64,000 nt of DNA from Caulobacteraceae bacterium (GTDB lineage: Bacteria > Pseudomonadota > Alphaproteobacteria > Caulobacterales > Caulobacteraceae), in the NCBI GenBank assembly GCA_027487945.1, contig JAIYCQ010000042.1:62001-126000 (forward strand), in the 5' to 3' direction. Position 1 is the first letter of the stretch. The number at the start of each line of letters is the position of its first letter. The position numbers were made by a program, and so were the translations under genes. Below the pieces are notes generated by a model, which saw only the letters and a list, made by a program, of their open reading frames with translations, was not told the DNA's origin and searched no databases. This document shows, in pieces, positions 43,057 to 52,840 of this stretch.

Positions 43057-44922
43057 TCAGGCGTCGGCCACCAGGTCGGCGATGACCTGCGGGTGCGAGT
43101 GATAGACCAGCATGCCCGCGTCCTGGATCAGCCGGAAGCGCACGTTCGGCAGCCGACCCCAGGCCTGCTCGACGCCACTGAGCGCCAGCGGCGCGCATTC
43201 GGCCAGGGTCCAGCGCTCGCCGCCGACGCCGTCGGGAACCCGCCAGCCGTCGATCTGGGCGCGGTGCTCTGCCGCGAAGCCGGCGCTGGTTCGCGCGAAC
43301 ATGCCCTGGGCGTCGCGGACCAGCGCGTCCAGCACCCCGGGCTGTTCAAGGGTCGCCGCGTCCACAGGCAGGGCGGCAAGCGACTGACGCATGGTGATCT
43401 CAAGCAGGTCGGTGCGGGTCTGCCGGCGCAGCGTTTCGGCCATCAGCCCGACCAGTTGCGGACTGGTTTTGAAGGACCTCGCTATGACCCCCATCATGCT
43501 CTGCGGCAGGCGGACATGGTACTCAAGCGAGTCTGTAGGCCATTTCGGATTGACCGCGATCCCGGCCGAGATCCGCTCCGGATGCTCGACGGCGAACTTC
43601 AGCCCCGTGGGCGTACTGGCGTCCCGGATCAGGAGCTTGGTGCGGTCGATCTTCAGCGCGTCCAGCACCCGGGCCATGTCGTCCGACCCCTGGCGGAGGA
43701 AGTCGCCGCGGGCGACGTCGGTCAGGCCGAAGCCCGGACGCTGCGGGACGATCGGGCGGTAGCCGTGCTTCTGCAGCGCCCGGACCAGATCCGGCGGCAG
43801 GCGCCGGCCCGTGGCTGCGCCGTGCATCACCATCACCGGCTTGCCGCTGCGCGGACCATAGTCGGTCAGGGCGATGCGGCGGTCTCCGGAGGCGATGACC
43901 CGCAGTCGACCGTTGGGGTCAAGCGGTTCGAGCACGGTCTCGGCGGTGCCGGTCAGGGCCGCCAAGGTGCTCGTCTCGGCCGCGAGGCGAACCAGGTCCT
44001 TGGCCTTGTTGACCCCGGTCTTGGCGAAGACGGCCTTCAGCTGGCCGCGAACCGTCGCCTCCTTGACGCCCAGCCCGTCGGCCACTTCCCGGGCTGTCAG
44101 GCCCTGGGCGAAGCGGGCTGCGGCCTTGGCCTCGGCCGCCGTGGCGCCGAAACTGGAAGCCAGCACCTCCTCGATATCCGGCGGCTCGGGATGGTCGCCG
44201 CACATCAGGTCCATCATGCGACGGATCAGGTCGGGCGATCGCCGCGCACCGGCCTTCTTCATCGCCTTCTTCAGCGCCTCGCGGGCGGTCTCGCGGCCAA
44301 CGCCAATGCGCGCCGCGGCGGCGTCCAGGTTGGCGGCGTCGAGAAGCGCCTCGGACAGTCGCGCTTCGAGGGGCGTGAACCCGAAGGCCTCGGTCGCCCT
44401 TGCGGAGAGATCGCCGGCCCGCGAGGGGGCGAAGCACAGCAGGACGATGCGGCGGCCGGGCCCGTCGAGCGCCACACGGCAGTCCTCGGGCATCGGCCAG
44501 CCGGAAGCGACCTCGCGCACGCCGGCGCAGGCGGCGATCGACGCCCCGTTGGCGCCACCGATGAGGCCCGAGGCCTGCCCAGCCTTCTGGGCCTGCCGGA
44601 TGAGCCGGCGGATCATCAGGGTTTCGACGCCGTCGCTGAACCAGTCGCGGAACGCGCGGTCGGCGTGGAGCAACGCTCCGTCACCGTCCAGCACGGCGAA
44701 GCCCAGTGCCGACCGCGGCGCAACCGTCGCCGTACCTTCACTGGCCGCAAACTGCGCGGAGGCCTCGAGCGCCGCCCGCATGGCCTCGGGTTCGCGGATC
44801 AGGGCGCGCTCGAGAAGGGGCCAGGCCTCGAGAATGGCCTGCGCCGGACGACCCTCGGCCAGACGTTCCCGAAGCACGTCCGGAAAAGTCGCTGTCGCCC
44901 GCTTGAGCACGTCGTTCACCAC
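43057..44922 (-). CDS. PAS-like / double-HTH / alpha-beta hydrolase fusion regulator (copy 1)
   Basis: A 621-aa fusion (GTG 44922, chosen by alignment with its paralogue; TTG 44928 is possible). Layout: N-terminal helical and PAS-like region (~1-165), HTH-like module 1 (~178-240, FTPLEARLSEALLDAANLDA, RIGVGRETAREALKKAMKKA), LuxR-like HTH module 2 (~258-320, LTAREVADGLGVKEATVRGQ), and an alpha/beta-hydrolase domain (~340-615). The hydrolase keeps the HG oxyanion loop (MVMHGAATGR) and a C-terminal VYHSHP His, but the nucleophile elbow reads RDASTP: Ala where Ser/Asp/Cys is expected. It is probably a DNA-binding one-component sensor whose hydrolase fold binds a ligand. It is divergent from the Old Yellow Enzyme gene. 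Confidence 0.85.
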   Translation of the reverse strand: MVNDVLKRATATFPDVLRERLAEGRPAQAILEAWPLLERALIREPEAMRAALEASAQFAASEGTATVAPRSALGFAVLDGDGALLHADRAFRDWFSDGVETLMIRRLIRQAQKAGQASGLIGGANGASIAACAGVREVASGWPMPEDCRVALDGPGRRIVLLCFAPSRAGDLSARATEAFGFTPLEARLSEALLDAANLDAAAARIGVGRETAREALKKAMKKAGARRSPDLIRRMMDLMCGDHPEPPDIEEVLASSFGATAAEAKAAARFAQGLTAREVADGLGVKEATVRGQLKAVFAKTGVNKAKDLVRLAAETSTLAALTGTAETVLEPLDPNGRLRVIASGDRRIALTDYGPRSGKPVMVMHGAATGRRLPPDLVRALQKHGYRPIVPQRPGFGLTDVARGDFLRQGSDDMARVLDALKIDRTKLLIRDASTPTGLKFAVEHPERISAGIAVNPKWPTDSLEYHVRLPQSMMGVIARSFKTSPQLVGLMAETLRRQTRTDLLEITMRQSLAALPVDAATLEQPGVLDALVRDAQGMFARTSAGFAAEHRAQIDGWRVPDGVGGERWTLAECAPLALSGVEQAWGRLPNVRFRLIQDAGMLVYHSHPQVIADLVADA

Positions 44923-45096
44923 CCCCAATCGGGTCCCTCAACCCGATGACCCAAGTCTATCGCGCCTTTCGCTGTCATGAGAACAGAATTCACCGAACTG
45001 GGTACTGATTGATCGCCTTGGAGAATTTCTCGTGCGTGTCCCGGCCCAACGGTTGTTTAGATGGTGTGCAGTTCTCATCCCCTTCCGGAGCCGCCC
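44923..45096. promoter_or_regulatory. Divergent control region between regulator copy 1 and the OYE gene
   Basis: This 174-bp region separates the divergent genes. It holds a short inverted repeat, ATCGGGT at 44928-44934 and ACCCGAT at 44941-44947, overlapping the regulator's start region, and an outer pair ATGAGAAC (44977-44984) / GTTCTCAT (45071-45078) separated by 86 bp. Two spaced, oppositely oriented half-sites suit a DNA-looping or cooperative regulator. I cannot locate the promoters with confidence. Confidence 0.4.
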
Positions 45097-46197
<1,101 letters not shown>

Positions 46198-46309
46198 CCG
46201 GACAGGGGGACAGGCCGATGCGCGCCGTCCCCCGCCCTTGTCCCGGGATCGTATGTGTCGGGAGTATCGGCCCGTCGGGCGTCAGGGGCGGCGCCGATCC
46301 GGACGGTCG

Positions 46310-48175
46310 TTATCGCGCCGGGGCCCGACCGGCGTGGCCCGCGAACAACTCGGCCACCTCGACCGGATGGGAGTGGTAGAAGAGCAACCCGGCCTCGGCG
46401 AGGTCCGTGAACCGCACGCCCGGAAGCATGCCGAACACCGCCTCCACCCCTGGAAGGGTAAGGGGGCGGCATTCCATCACCAGCCAGGGCGCGGCCCCGT
46501 CGACCCTGGGCGGCGTCCAGCCCCGGGCGTAGAGGCTCTGTTCTGCGGCGAACCCTCGACTGCTGCGGGCGGCCATGGCCTGAACGTCACGGACCATGCT
46601 GGCCAGCACCCCCGGTCGGGCGAGCACCTCACGATCGGCGGCGACGTGACTGGCCGATCGGCTGATCATGTCGGCGAGCAGGTCGGAGCGGGTCTGGCGC
46701 CGCAGCATCTCGCCGAATACCGAAACGATTTCCGGCCGTATCAGGAAGGCCTTGGTGATTGATCCCATCAGGGAGTCCGGGCTGCGCACGCCGTCGCCGG
46801 GCCATCGCGGATTGGCCAGCATGCCGGTCAGGACCCTGTCGCCATGGCGGGAGGCGAACCTGAGCGCCGAGGCCGCGCCGTCGTCCCGGGCCAGGATGTG
46901 GACGGCCTTGATCCGCAGGGCGTCGAGCAGGGTGGGCAGGTCGTCGGCGGCCGTCTCCAGGTAGTCCCCGGCGGCGGGATCCGTGAGGCCGAAGCCTGGG
47001 CGCTGGGGTACGATGGGGCGGAAGCCGCGCTGGTGCAGGGCCGTCACGAAGGCGGACGGCAGGGTTCGGCCGGTGATGGTGCCGTGCCCGACCAGAACCG
47101 GCGTTCCGCTCATCGGGCCGTAGTCCCAGGCGGCCACGCGGCGACCGTCCGGGCGGGCGATGATCCGCAGCCGACCGGCCACGCCTTCAAGCTGTGTCGC
47201 CGTTTCGCCGGCCCGGGTCATCGCATCCAGGGTCGAGGCCTCGGCGGCCAGCCGCATCAGATCCCGCGCCTTGCCCACCCCCGACTTCGCATACAGCGCC
47301 TTCAGCTGGCCGCGGATCGTATGCTCGGTCACGCCCAGCTCGGCGGCGACTTCCCTTGCGGTCAGGCCCCGGGCGAGCGCCGCGCCGGTGCGCGCCTCTC
47401 CGGGCGTCGCGCCGAACGCACTGACGAATACGGCGGACAGATCGGTCACCTCCGGCTGGTCGCCGCACATCATGTCCAGCATCCGGCGAACCAGGTCCGA
47501 GGAGCGCCGGACTCCCGCCTTGCGCTGGGCCGAGCGGATGGCGTCCCGCGCCGTCTCCCGGCCGACGCCGGCCCGGTCTGCGGCCACCTCGATCGAGGGC
47601 GCGTCCAGCAGGGCCTCGGCAAGCCGCGACTCCAACGGCGTCAATCCGAAGGCCTGGGTCGCCCGCGCGGCCAGGTCGCTGATGCGCGACGGCGCGAACG
47701 CGACCAGGGCGAACCGGGCCGGCGCCGCCGTCAGCAGGGCGAGGGCCTCGGCCGGCAACGGCCAGCGGGCGGCGGACAGGGCGCCGCCGACGCTGGTCGC
47801 CAGCGCCGCGCCGTCGAGCGCCTCAACAAGTCCCGAAACCGGGCCGCCGCGCGTCGCCAGCCTGAGCAGTCGGTTGAAGGCAGGGATGTCATCGCCGTCG
47901 CCGAACCAGGCCCGGAACGCCGCGTTGCGCCAGTGAACACGCCCGTCCGGGCCGGATACCGCCACGCCGAGCGCTCGGGCCGGGATCAGGGTGGACAGGG
48001 CCTGTGACAGGTCCAGCCGGGCGGCGTCTTCAAGCGCCGCTGCCAGGGCCTCGGGTTCACGAAGCGCCGACGCCTCGATAGCGTGAAAGCTGTCGAGCAC
48101 GGCCTGCGAGGGACGTCCCTCGTTCAGCCGCGCCCGCAGTTCCTCCGCAAGCGAAACCTCGACACGGTTGAGCAC
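46310..48175 (-). CDS. PAS-like / double-HTH / alpha-beta hydrolase fusion regulator (copy 2)
   Basis: A 621-aa paralogue of the regulator at 43057, with the same length and layout and a GTG start. PAS-like region ~60-165, HTH module 1 ~176-236 (LTPLESRLAEALLDAPSIEV), HTH module 2 ~252-313 (LTAREVAAELGVTEHTIRGQ), alpha/beta-hydrolase ~339-610. The hydrolase has H364-G365 in the oxyanion loop and a FYHSHPVEVAEL C-terminal His, but the elbow reads RDDGAA: D432 takes the nucleophile place, as in dehalogenase/epoxide-hydrolase proteins rather than Ser hydrolases. It is convergent with the OYE gene (46197/46310). Together the two regulators bracket the OYE gene. Confidence 0.85.
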   Translation of the reverse strand: MLNRVEVSLAEELRARLNEGRPSQAVLDSFHAIEASALREPEALAAALEDAARLDLSQALSTLIPARALGVAVSGPDGRVHWRNAAFRAWFGDGDDIPAFNRLLRLATRGGPVSGLVEALDGAALATSVGGALSAARWPLPAEALALLTAAPARFALVAFAPSRISDLAARATQAFGLTPLESRLAEALLDAPSIEVAADRAGVGRETARDAIRSAQRKAGVRRSSDLVRRMLDMMCGDQPEVTDLSAVFVSAFGATPGEARTGAALARGLTAREVAAELGVTEHTIRGQLKALYAKSGVGKARDLMRLAAEASTLDAMTRAGETATQLEGVAGRLRIIARPDGRRVAAWDYGPMSGTPVLVGHGTITGRTLPSAFVTALHQRGFRPIVPQRPGFGLTDPAAGDYLETAADDLPTLLDALRIKAVHILARDDGAASALRFASRHGDRVLTGMLANPRWPGDGVRSPDSLMGSITKAFLIRPEIVSVFGEMLRRQTRSDLLADMISRSASHVAADREVLARPGVLASMVRDVQAMAARSSRGFAAEQSLYARGWTPPRVDGAAPWLVMECRPLTLPGVEAVFGMLPGVRFTDLAEAGLLFYHSHPVEVAELFAGHAGRAPAR

Positions 48176-48239
48176 GGCTGACCAGACGCCTCCAGCCCGG
48201 CCAACCTGCCGGGTCCCGGCGCAGCATAACCGTGATCGG

Positions 48240-49151
48240 TCAGGCGTTGTAGTTCAGCTTCAGTCCCGGCCGGGGCCATTTGGCCTTGTACAGCTTGCCG
48301 GTGCCGGAGGCGGTCACCCAGGCCGTGGTCATGTCCGGCCCGCCGAAGCAGATGTTGGTCACCAGAAGGTCCGGGAACGGATAGTGCTCGGTCGTGCCGT
48401 CCGGATCGAAGGCGGTGATGCCGCCGTTGATGATGGTGGCCACGCAGACCTTGCCGCCCGCCTCGACGGCGAGACTGTCGAGCAGCTGGTAGCCTGGCAG
48501 GTTGCAGACCACCCGTCCCGGCTGGAACGGCGGCCCGTCGGCCAGCACGCCCGGTTCGGCGACCTCGAACGCCCAAAGGCGGCCGAGGTTGGTGTCGGCC
48601 ATGTAGACGACCGTCTCGTCCGGCGACAGGCCCACGCCGTTGGGCGAGATCATGTGCTCCCGGGCGCGCGTGACCTTCGAGCCGTCGGTCTTCGCATAGT
48701 GGAGCGCGCCGTGTTTGCGGCCATCCGGCGTGGTGCAGCCATGGTCGGTGAACCAGAAGCCGCCCTGTTTGTCGAAGACGAGGTCGTTGGGGCCGTTGAA
48801 AGGTTTGCCGTCGCAGCTGTCGTAGACGGTCTCGACCTTGCGCGTGACCGGATCGATCCGCTGGATGTAGCCACCCGTGTGGCTGGGCGGGGTGGGCCCC
48901 GGGATCAGCAGGCCGCCCATCTCCTGGAAGTCGAAGCTGCCGCCGTTGTTGGTCACCCATATGGCGCCGTCGGGACCGACCGCCGCGCCGTTGGGTCCTC
49001 CGCCGGTCTCGGCGTAGACCTCGGCCTTGCCGTCGGGCGTGATGCGCGTCAGGCGCTGGCCGGCGATCTCGGTGAGGATCACCGAGCCGTCGGCCATTGC
49101 GATGGGCCCCTCGGGAAACTTCAGTCCTTCGGCGACGAGTTCGATGTCCAT
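48240..49151 (-). CDS. SMP-30/gluconolactonase family protein
   Basis: A 303-aa six-bladed beta-propeller of the SMP-30/Gnl/LRE family, which hydrolyses sugar lactones or related esters using one divalent metal. Visible family points: E14 in EGLKFPEGPIAMADGSVILT (the first metal ligand), the NNGG motif (VTNNGGSF), N-P-N-D in KPFNGPNDLVFDKQGGFWFT, and MISPNGVGLSPDETVVYMAD with its conserved Asp. No signal peptide, so it is probably cytoplasmic. ATG 49151 follows AAAGGGAG. It precedes regulator copy 2 on the same strand by 64 bp; a link to it is possible but unproven. Confidence 0.9.
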   Translation of the reverse strand: MDIELVAEGLKFPEGPIAMADGSVILTEIAGQRLTRITPDGKAEVYAETGGGPNGAAVGPDGAIWVTNNGGSFDFQEMGGLLIPGPTPPSHTGGYIQRIDPVTRKVETVYDSCDGKPFNGPNDLVFDKQGGFWFTDHGCTTPDGRKHGALHYAKTDGSKVTRAREHMISPNGVGLSPDETVVYMADTNLGRLWAFEVAEPGVLADGPPFQPGRVVCNLPGYQLLDSLAVEAGGKVCVATIINGGITAFDPDGTTEHYPFPDLLVTNICFGGPDMTTAWVTASGTGKLYKAKWPRPGLKLNYNA

Positions 49152-49220
49152 GGCTGGCGCGCTCCCTTTTTTCTGATTGGGCGGGAGTGAACCCAATGAC
49201 GCTGGGTCAGCGCAAGCGAT

Positions 49221-49739
49221 TCAGCGGCGCTCCAGCACCCGGAAAACAAAGGCGTGGTCGTCATCGGGGCCGGCGGGATGTTCCTCGCGGCTCACTTCCT
49301 TCCAGTCGGCCTCGTCGAAGGCCGGCAGGATCACGTCGCCCTGCGGCTCGGCGTCGACCTCGGTGAGGTAGATCCGTCTCGCCTTGGGCAGGGCCAGCTC
49401 GAACAGCGCCAGGCCGCCGATGACGCAGACCTCCGATGCGCCGTCATCCTCCGCCTGCTCGCGGGCGAGCTCGATGGCCTCGTTGAAACGTTCGCAGACT
49501 ACGGCCCTGTCCGGCTGGAAGGAGCCGTCTCGCGACAGCACGATGTTCAGGCGACCGGGCAGGGGCTTGAACGGCAGGCTGTCCCAGGTCTTTCGACCCA
49601 TGATGACCGGCTTGCCCAGCGTGACCCGCTTGAAGTTCGCCAGGTCGGTCTTCAGCCGCCAGGGCAGGTCGTTCTCACGGCCAATGACGCCGTTGCGGGC
49701 GCGGGCGACGGGGCCGAGGGCGATGGGGAGCAGACTCAT
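49221..49739 (-). CDS. folA: Dihydrofolate reductase
   Basis: A 172-aa DHFR reducing dihydrofolate to tetrahydrofolate with NADPH. Conserved points: the N-terminal strand IALGPVARARNGVIGRENDL with PWRLKTDLANFKRVT, the substrate Asp in NDLPWRLKTD, the GKPVIMGRKTWDSLP block, NIVLSRD, and the Gly-Gly VCVIGGLALFELAL cofactor site. The first residues (MSLLPIALGPVAR) fit the family. It is separated from thyA by a plus-strand oxidoreductase; the pair supplies dTMP and tetrahydrofolate. ATG 49739. Confidence 0.95.
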   Translation of the reverse strand: MSLLPIALGPVARARNGVIGRENDLPWRLKTDLANFKRVTLGKPVIMGRKTWDSLPFKPLPGRLNIVLSRDGSFQPDRAVVCERFNEAIELAREQAEDDGASEVCVIGGLALFELALPKARRIYLTEVDAEPQGDVILPAFDEADWKEVSREEHPAGPDDDHAFVFRVLERR

Positions 49740-49831
49740 GCCCCTTCATGGCGCCGTCCGGGACCAACCGCCAGCACTCGCCTGACGTTGCGAAAGTCAT
49801 GTACCAAGACAGAATCCAGGGGCGAGCCGAC

Positions 49832-50854
49832 ATGACCGACACCGCAATCGAGATACACATGCCGCGCACCGGCAAGGCCGGGGTGCTCAAGACGCGCGAG
49901 GTGACGCTGCCCCCGCCCGGCCCGGGCGAGGTTCGCGTGGCCATCGAGGCCGCCGGCATCGCCTATGCCGACATCGTCATGCGCCAGGGGCTGTATCCGG
50001 GCGTGAAGACTCCGGTCACGCCCGGATACGACTTTGTCGGTCGTATCGAGGCCCTGGGTGCGGGCGTCGAGGGTTTCACGGTCGGCCAGCGGGTCGCGGC
50101 CCTCACGGTCACGGGATCCTACGCCAGCCGCCGCAACGTCGACGCCGGGCTGCTGGTGGCGGCGCCCGAAGGGGCCGACGCCGGCGCCCTGGTCGCGGCG
50201 GTTCTGAACGGCCTGACCGCCTGGCAGATGTTCAATCGGATCGCCGTCGCCGGGCCGGGCGAATGGGTCCTGGTCCACGGCGCCGCCGGGGGGGTGGGAA
50301 GCCTGCTGCTCGAGATGGCGCGCAATGCCGGCGTCCGCGCTATCGGCACGGCCTCGGCGGGCAAGCGGGCCGTGGTCGAGGGGCTCGGCGCCGTCCACAT
50401 CGACTACCGCGCCGGCGGGGTTGTCGAACAGGCGCAGGCGATCTCGGGCGGGGGTGTGGTGGCGGCCTACGACCATATCGGCGGCAAGCATCTGAAGACG
50501 GTCTCGATCCCCGCGCTGCGGCAGGGGGGCACGGCGGTGCTCTACGGCGGCTACGACGCGACAAAGGGCGGCAAGGTCAATCCCGCCGCGCTGGTCAGCA
50601 TGGTGCTGAACGACGGCCTTTCGGCCATGAAGCTGTTCGGGGTCAGCCAGGGGCTGGTCGGCTACAATGTCTCCTACTGGCGCGATGCCCGGCCGGAGGT
50701 CTACCGGACCGACCTCGCCGCCGTCCTTGCCGAGGTGGCTGCCGGACGGCTCAATCCGCTGATCGGCCTGTCGTTGCCGCTCGCCGAGGCGTCTCGCGCG
50801 CAGGAAGCGCTGGAGACGGCGTCGGTCTCGGGCAAGGTGGTGCTGCGCCCCTGA
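49832..50854 (+). CDS. Quinone oxidoreductase-like zinc-less MDR protein
   Basis: A 340-aa medium-chain dehydrogenase/reductase. The N-terminal GroES-like domain contains PGPGEVRVAIEAAGIAYADI, then TPGYDFVGRIEALGAGVEGF; the Rossmann domain has the NADP-binding VLVHGAAGGVGSLLLEMARN. The two Cys/His zinc ligands of alcohol dehydrogenases are absent, so it is a quinone oxidoreductase (QOR) or enoyl reductase type. ATG 49832 has GGGGCGAG upstream; an in-frame ATG at 49799 would add 11 residues. Function beyond NADPH-dependent reduction of an electrophile is unknown. Confidence 0.9.
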   Translation: MTDTAIEIHMPRTGKAGVLKTREVTLPPPGPGEVRVAIEAAGIAYADIVMRQGLYPGVKTPVTPGYDFVGRIEALGAGVEGFTVGQRVAALTVTGSYASRRNVDAGLLVAAPEGADAGALVAAVLNGLTAWQMFNRIAVAGPGEWVLVHGAAGGVGSLLLEMARNAGVRAIGTASAGKRAVVEGLGAVHIDYRAGGVVEQAQAISGGGVVAAYDHIGGKHLKTVSIPALRQGGTAVLYGGYDATKGGKVNPAALVSMVLNDGLSAMKLFGVSQGLVGYNVSYWRDARPEVYRTDLAAVLAEVAAGRLNPLIGLSLPLAEASRAQEALETASVSGKVVLRP

Positions 50855-50869
50855 CGCTGCACTCGAGGC

Positions 50870-51718
50870 TCAGACCGCTATCGGCGCCTTGATGGCCGGA
50901 TGGGCCTGGTAGCCCTCAAGCACCAAGTCCTCGTACTCGAAGCCGAACAGATCGCGCTTGGGCGCGATGGTCATCGTCGGGAAGTCGAGCGGCTCGCGCG
51001 TCAGCTGCAGCCGGGCCTGGTCGAGGTGGTTCAGATAGAGGTGCGCGTCGCCGAAGCTGTGCACGAACTCGCCGGGCTTGAGGCCGGTCACCTGGGCCAC
51101 CATCAGGGTCAGAAGCGCGTAGCTGGCGATGTTGAACGGCACGCCGAGGAAGACGTCGGCGCTGCGTTGATAAAGCTGGCAGCTGAGCTTTCCGTCGGCG
51201 ACGAAGAACTGGAACAGGCAGTGGCAGGGCGGCAGCGCCATGTCGTCGACATCGGCCGGGTTCCAGGCGCTGACGATGTGACGGCGGCTGTTCGGATTGG
51301 TTTTCAGGGACTCGACCACGCCGGCGATCTGGTCGATCACCCGGCCGTCGGGCGCCGTCCACGACCGCCACTGCCGGCCGTACACCGGACCCAGGTCGCC
51401 GCTCTCGTCGGCCCATTCGTCCCAGATGCTGACGCCGCGCTCCTGCAGCCAGCGCACATTGGTGTCGCCGCGCAGGAACCAGAGCAGCTCGAGCACGATC
51501 GACTTCAGGTGCAGCTTCTTGGTGGTCAGCAGCGGGAAGCCGCGCGACAGGTCGAACCGCATCTGGCGGCCGAAGACGCCCAGGGTGCCGGTCCCGGTGC
51601 GGTCGCCGCGCTGCACGCCGTTGTCCAGAATATCCTGCAGCAACGCCAGGTACTGCCGCTCCGGATGATCCACGGCGGCCTGGGGCGATGCGGTGAAGGC
51701 GGGGGCGAGGGCGGTCAA
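50870..51718 (-). CDS. thyA: Thymidylate synthase
   Basis: A 282-aa enzyme that makes dTMP from dUMP with methylenetetrahydrofolate. A TTG start at 51718 is preceded by AAGGAG at 10 bp. Signatures: the flexible loop [20 protein letters not shown], the catalytic Cys in [20 protein letters not shown], the dUMP-binding [20 protein letters not shown] and [20 protein letters not shown], with the family C-terminus APIAV. The gene ends 15 bp from the convergent oxidoreductase stop. Partner folA lies 1.1 kb away on the same strand. Confidence 0.97.
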   Translation of the reverse strand: MTALAPAFTASPQAAVDHPERQYLALLQDILDNGVQRGDRTGTGTLGVFGRQMRFDLSRGFPLLTTKKLHLKSIVLELLWFLRGDTNVRWLQERGVSIWDEWADESGDLGPVYGRQWRSWTAPDGRVIDQIAGVVESLKTNPNSRRHIVSAWNPADVDDMALPPCHCLFQFFVADGKLSCQLYQRSADVFLGVPFNIASYALLTLMVAQVTGLKPGEFVHSFGDAHLYLNHLDQARLQLTREPLDFPTMTIAPKRDLFGFEYEDLVLEGYQAHPAIKAPIAV

Positions 51719-51872
51719 GACGTGCGGACTCCTTGGACCATCAGGCTGCGCCGGTCGGCGATGATTCGCACCGGGGTATTTGATCGCGGGGACCGGTTAT
51801 CCCCACCTCTTGATCTTGGACCACCAGAAAGCGAGTATCACCGACCTCAAGCGTTTTCGGTAAGGGTGTCCC

Positions 51873-52160
51873 GTGGTTTCCGCATTGCTCGTCAGTCTGT
51901 TCGTGTTCGCCGCTGATCCGCAGCCGGAGGCGGCGCCGCAGGTCACGCCCCCGGCCGCCGCGCCGGCGACGACCACGGCGGCAGCGGTGTCTTCGGACGG
52001 CGCCCGACTCGTCTGCCGCCGGGAAGCCCAGCCGAACACCCGCTTCAAGACCAAGGTCTGCAAGACCGTGGCCGAGTGGGAAGCGCGCGCCGAGGCCGCC
52101 CGCGCGGCGTTTGCCGAAGAGCAGCAGCGCCCGATGATCTCGACCGCCCGAGGCAACTAA
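51873..52160 (+). CDS. Small secreted protein, unknown
   Basis: A 95-aa protein from a GTG start at 51873. N-terminal signal-like MVSALLVSLFVFAADPQPEA, then a Pro/Ala linker and a charged domain, DGARLVCRREAQPNTRFKTK followed by VCKTVAEWEARAEAARAAFA, with two Cys likely bridged. Similar Cys-containing small exported proteins (LVCRREAxPxTRF..KVC) recur in Caulobacterales, but no function is known. TAAGGG at about 10 bp upstream may serve as ribosome-binding site. It is convergent with the DUF924 gene (5 bp between the stops). Confidence 0.7.
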   Translation: MVSALLVSLFVFAADPQPEAAPQVTPPAAAPATTTAAAVSSDGARLVCRREAQPNTRFKTKVCKTVAEWEARAEAARAAFAEEQQRPMISTARGN

Positions 52161-52164
52161 CGGC

Positions 52165-52719
52165 TCAACCGGCGAAGCCGCCCTCGTCGAGGAACGTCTG
52201 TTCCTCGACCGTGGTTTCGCGGCCGAGCGCCCTGTTGCGGTGGGGGAACCGCCCGAACCGGGCGATGATATCCCGGTGCTCGATCGCCCACTTGAGCGTG
52301 TCCTCGTCGCCCGTGGCGTCGCGCAGCGCCGTGATCAGGGTCACGGAGAGCTCCTGATCGGCCATGTCCTCCGAATGCTCGAAGGGCAGGTAGAAGAACG
52401 GCCGCAGGGCCGGCTCCACCTCCTGGTCGAAGTCGTTCTGGATCGCATGCCGCGCGATGGCGCGGGCAAGGGGGTCGGTCGCGAAGGCGTGGGCCGAGCC
52501 TCGCCAGAGGTTGCGCGGGAACTGGTCGAGCAGGATCAGCAGCGCCAGGCAGCCCTCCGCCGAGCCGCGCCAGGCGTCGTACTCGCCCCGGGCGGCGCGG
52601 AAGTGGACGGGCTCGAACTTCAGCCGGATCGAGTCGTCGAACCGGCTGTCCTTTCGGAACCATTTGCCGGGTCCGGCGATGCGCCAGAAGCCGGTGACAT
52701 CAACGGGAGTCGCGGACAT
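52165..52719 (-). CDS. DUF924 family protein
   Basis: A 184-aa all-helical protein of DUF924. Conserved blocks: FWRIAGPGKWFRKDSRFDDS, then LALLILLDQFPRNLWRGSAH, AFATDPLARAIARHAIQNDF and the PFEHSEDMADQELSVTLI block (HSE motif), and RFPHRNRALGRETTVEEQTF. The family structure is an alpha-solenoid related to TPR folds; the function is unknown. ATG 52719 is used because the upstream in-frame codons have no similarity. Convergent with the small secreted protein. Confidence 0.9.
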   Translation of the reverse strand: MSATPVDVTGFWRIAGPGKWFRKDSRFDDSIRLKFEPVHFRAARGEYDAWRGSAEGCLALLILLDQFPRNLWRGSAHAFATDPLARAIARHAIQNDFDQEVEPALRPFFYLPFEHSEDMADQELSVTLITALRDATGDEDTLKWAIEHRDIIARFGRFPHRNRALGRETTVEEQTFLDEGGFAG

Positions 52720-52840
52720 GACGCCGAAGCTGGCGCAGACCCGACTTTCGTTCAAGCACGGTTCAGGTTGCCCCGTGCATCCCTGTGATCAAGGGACCAA
52801 AGTCGGGCCGCCCCGCAGGGGGCCTTCGGAGACAACAGGG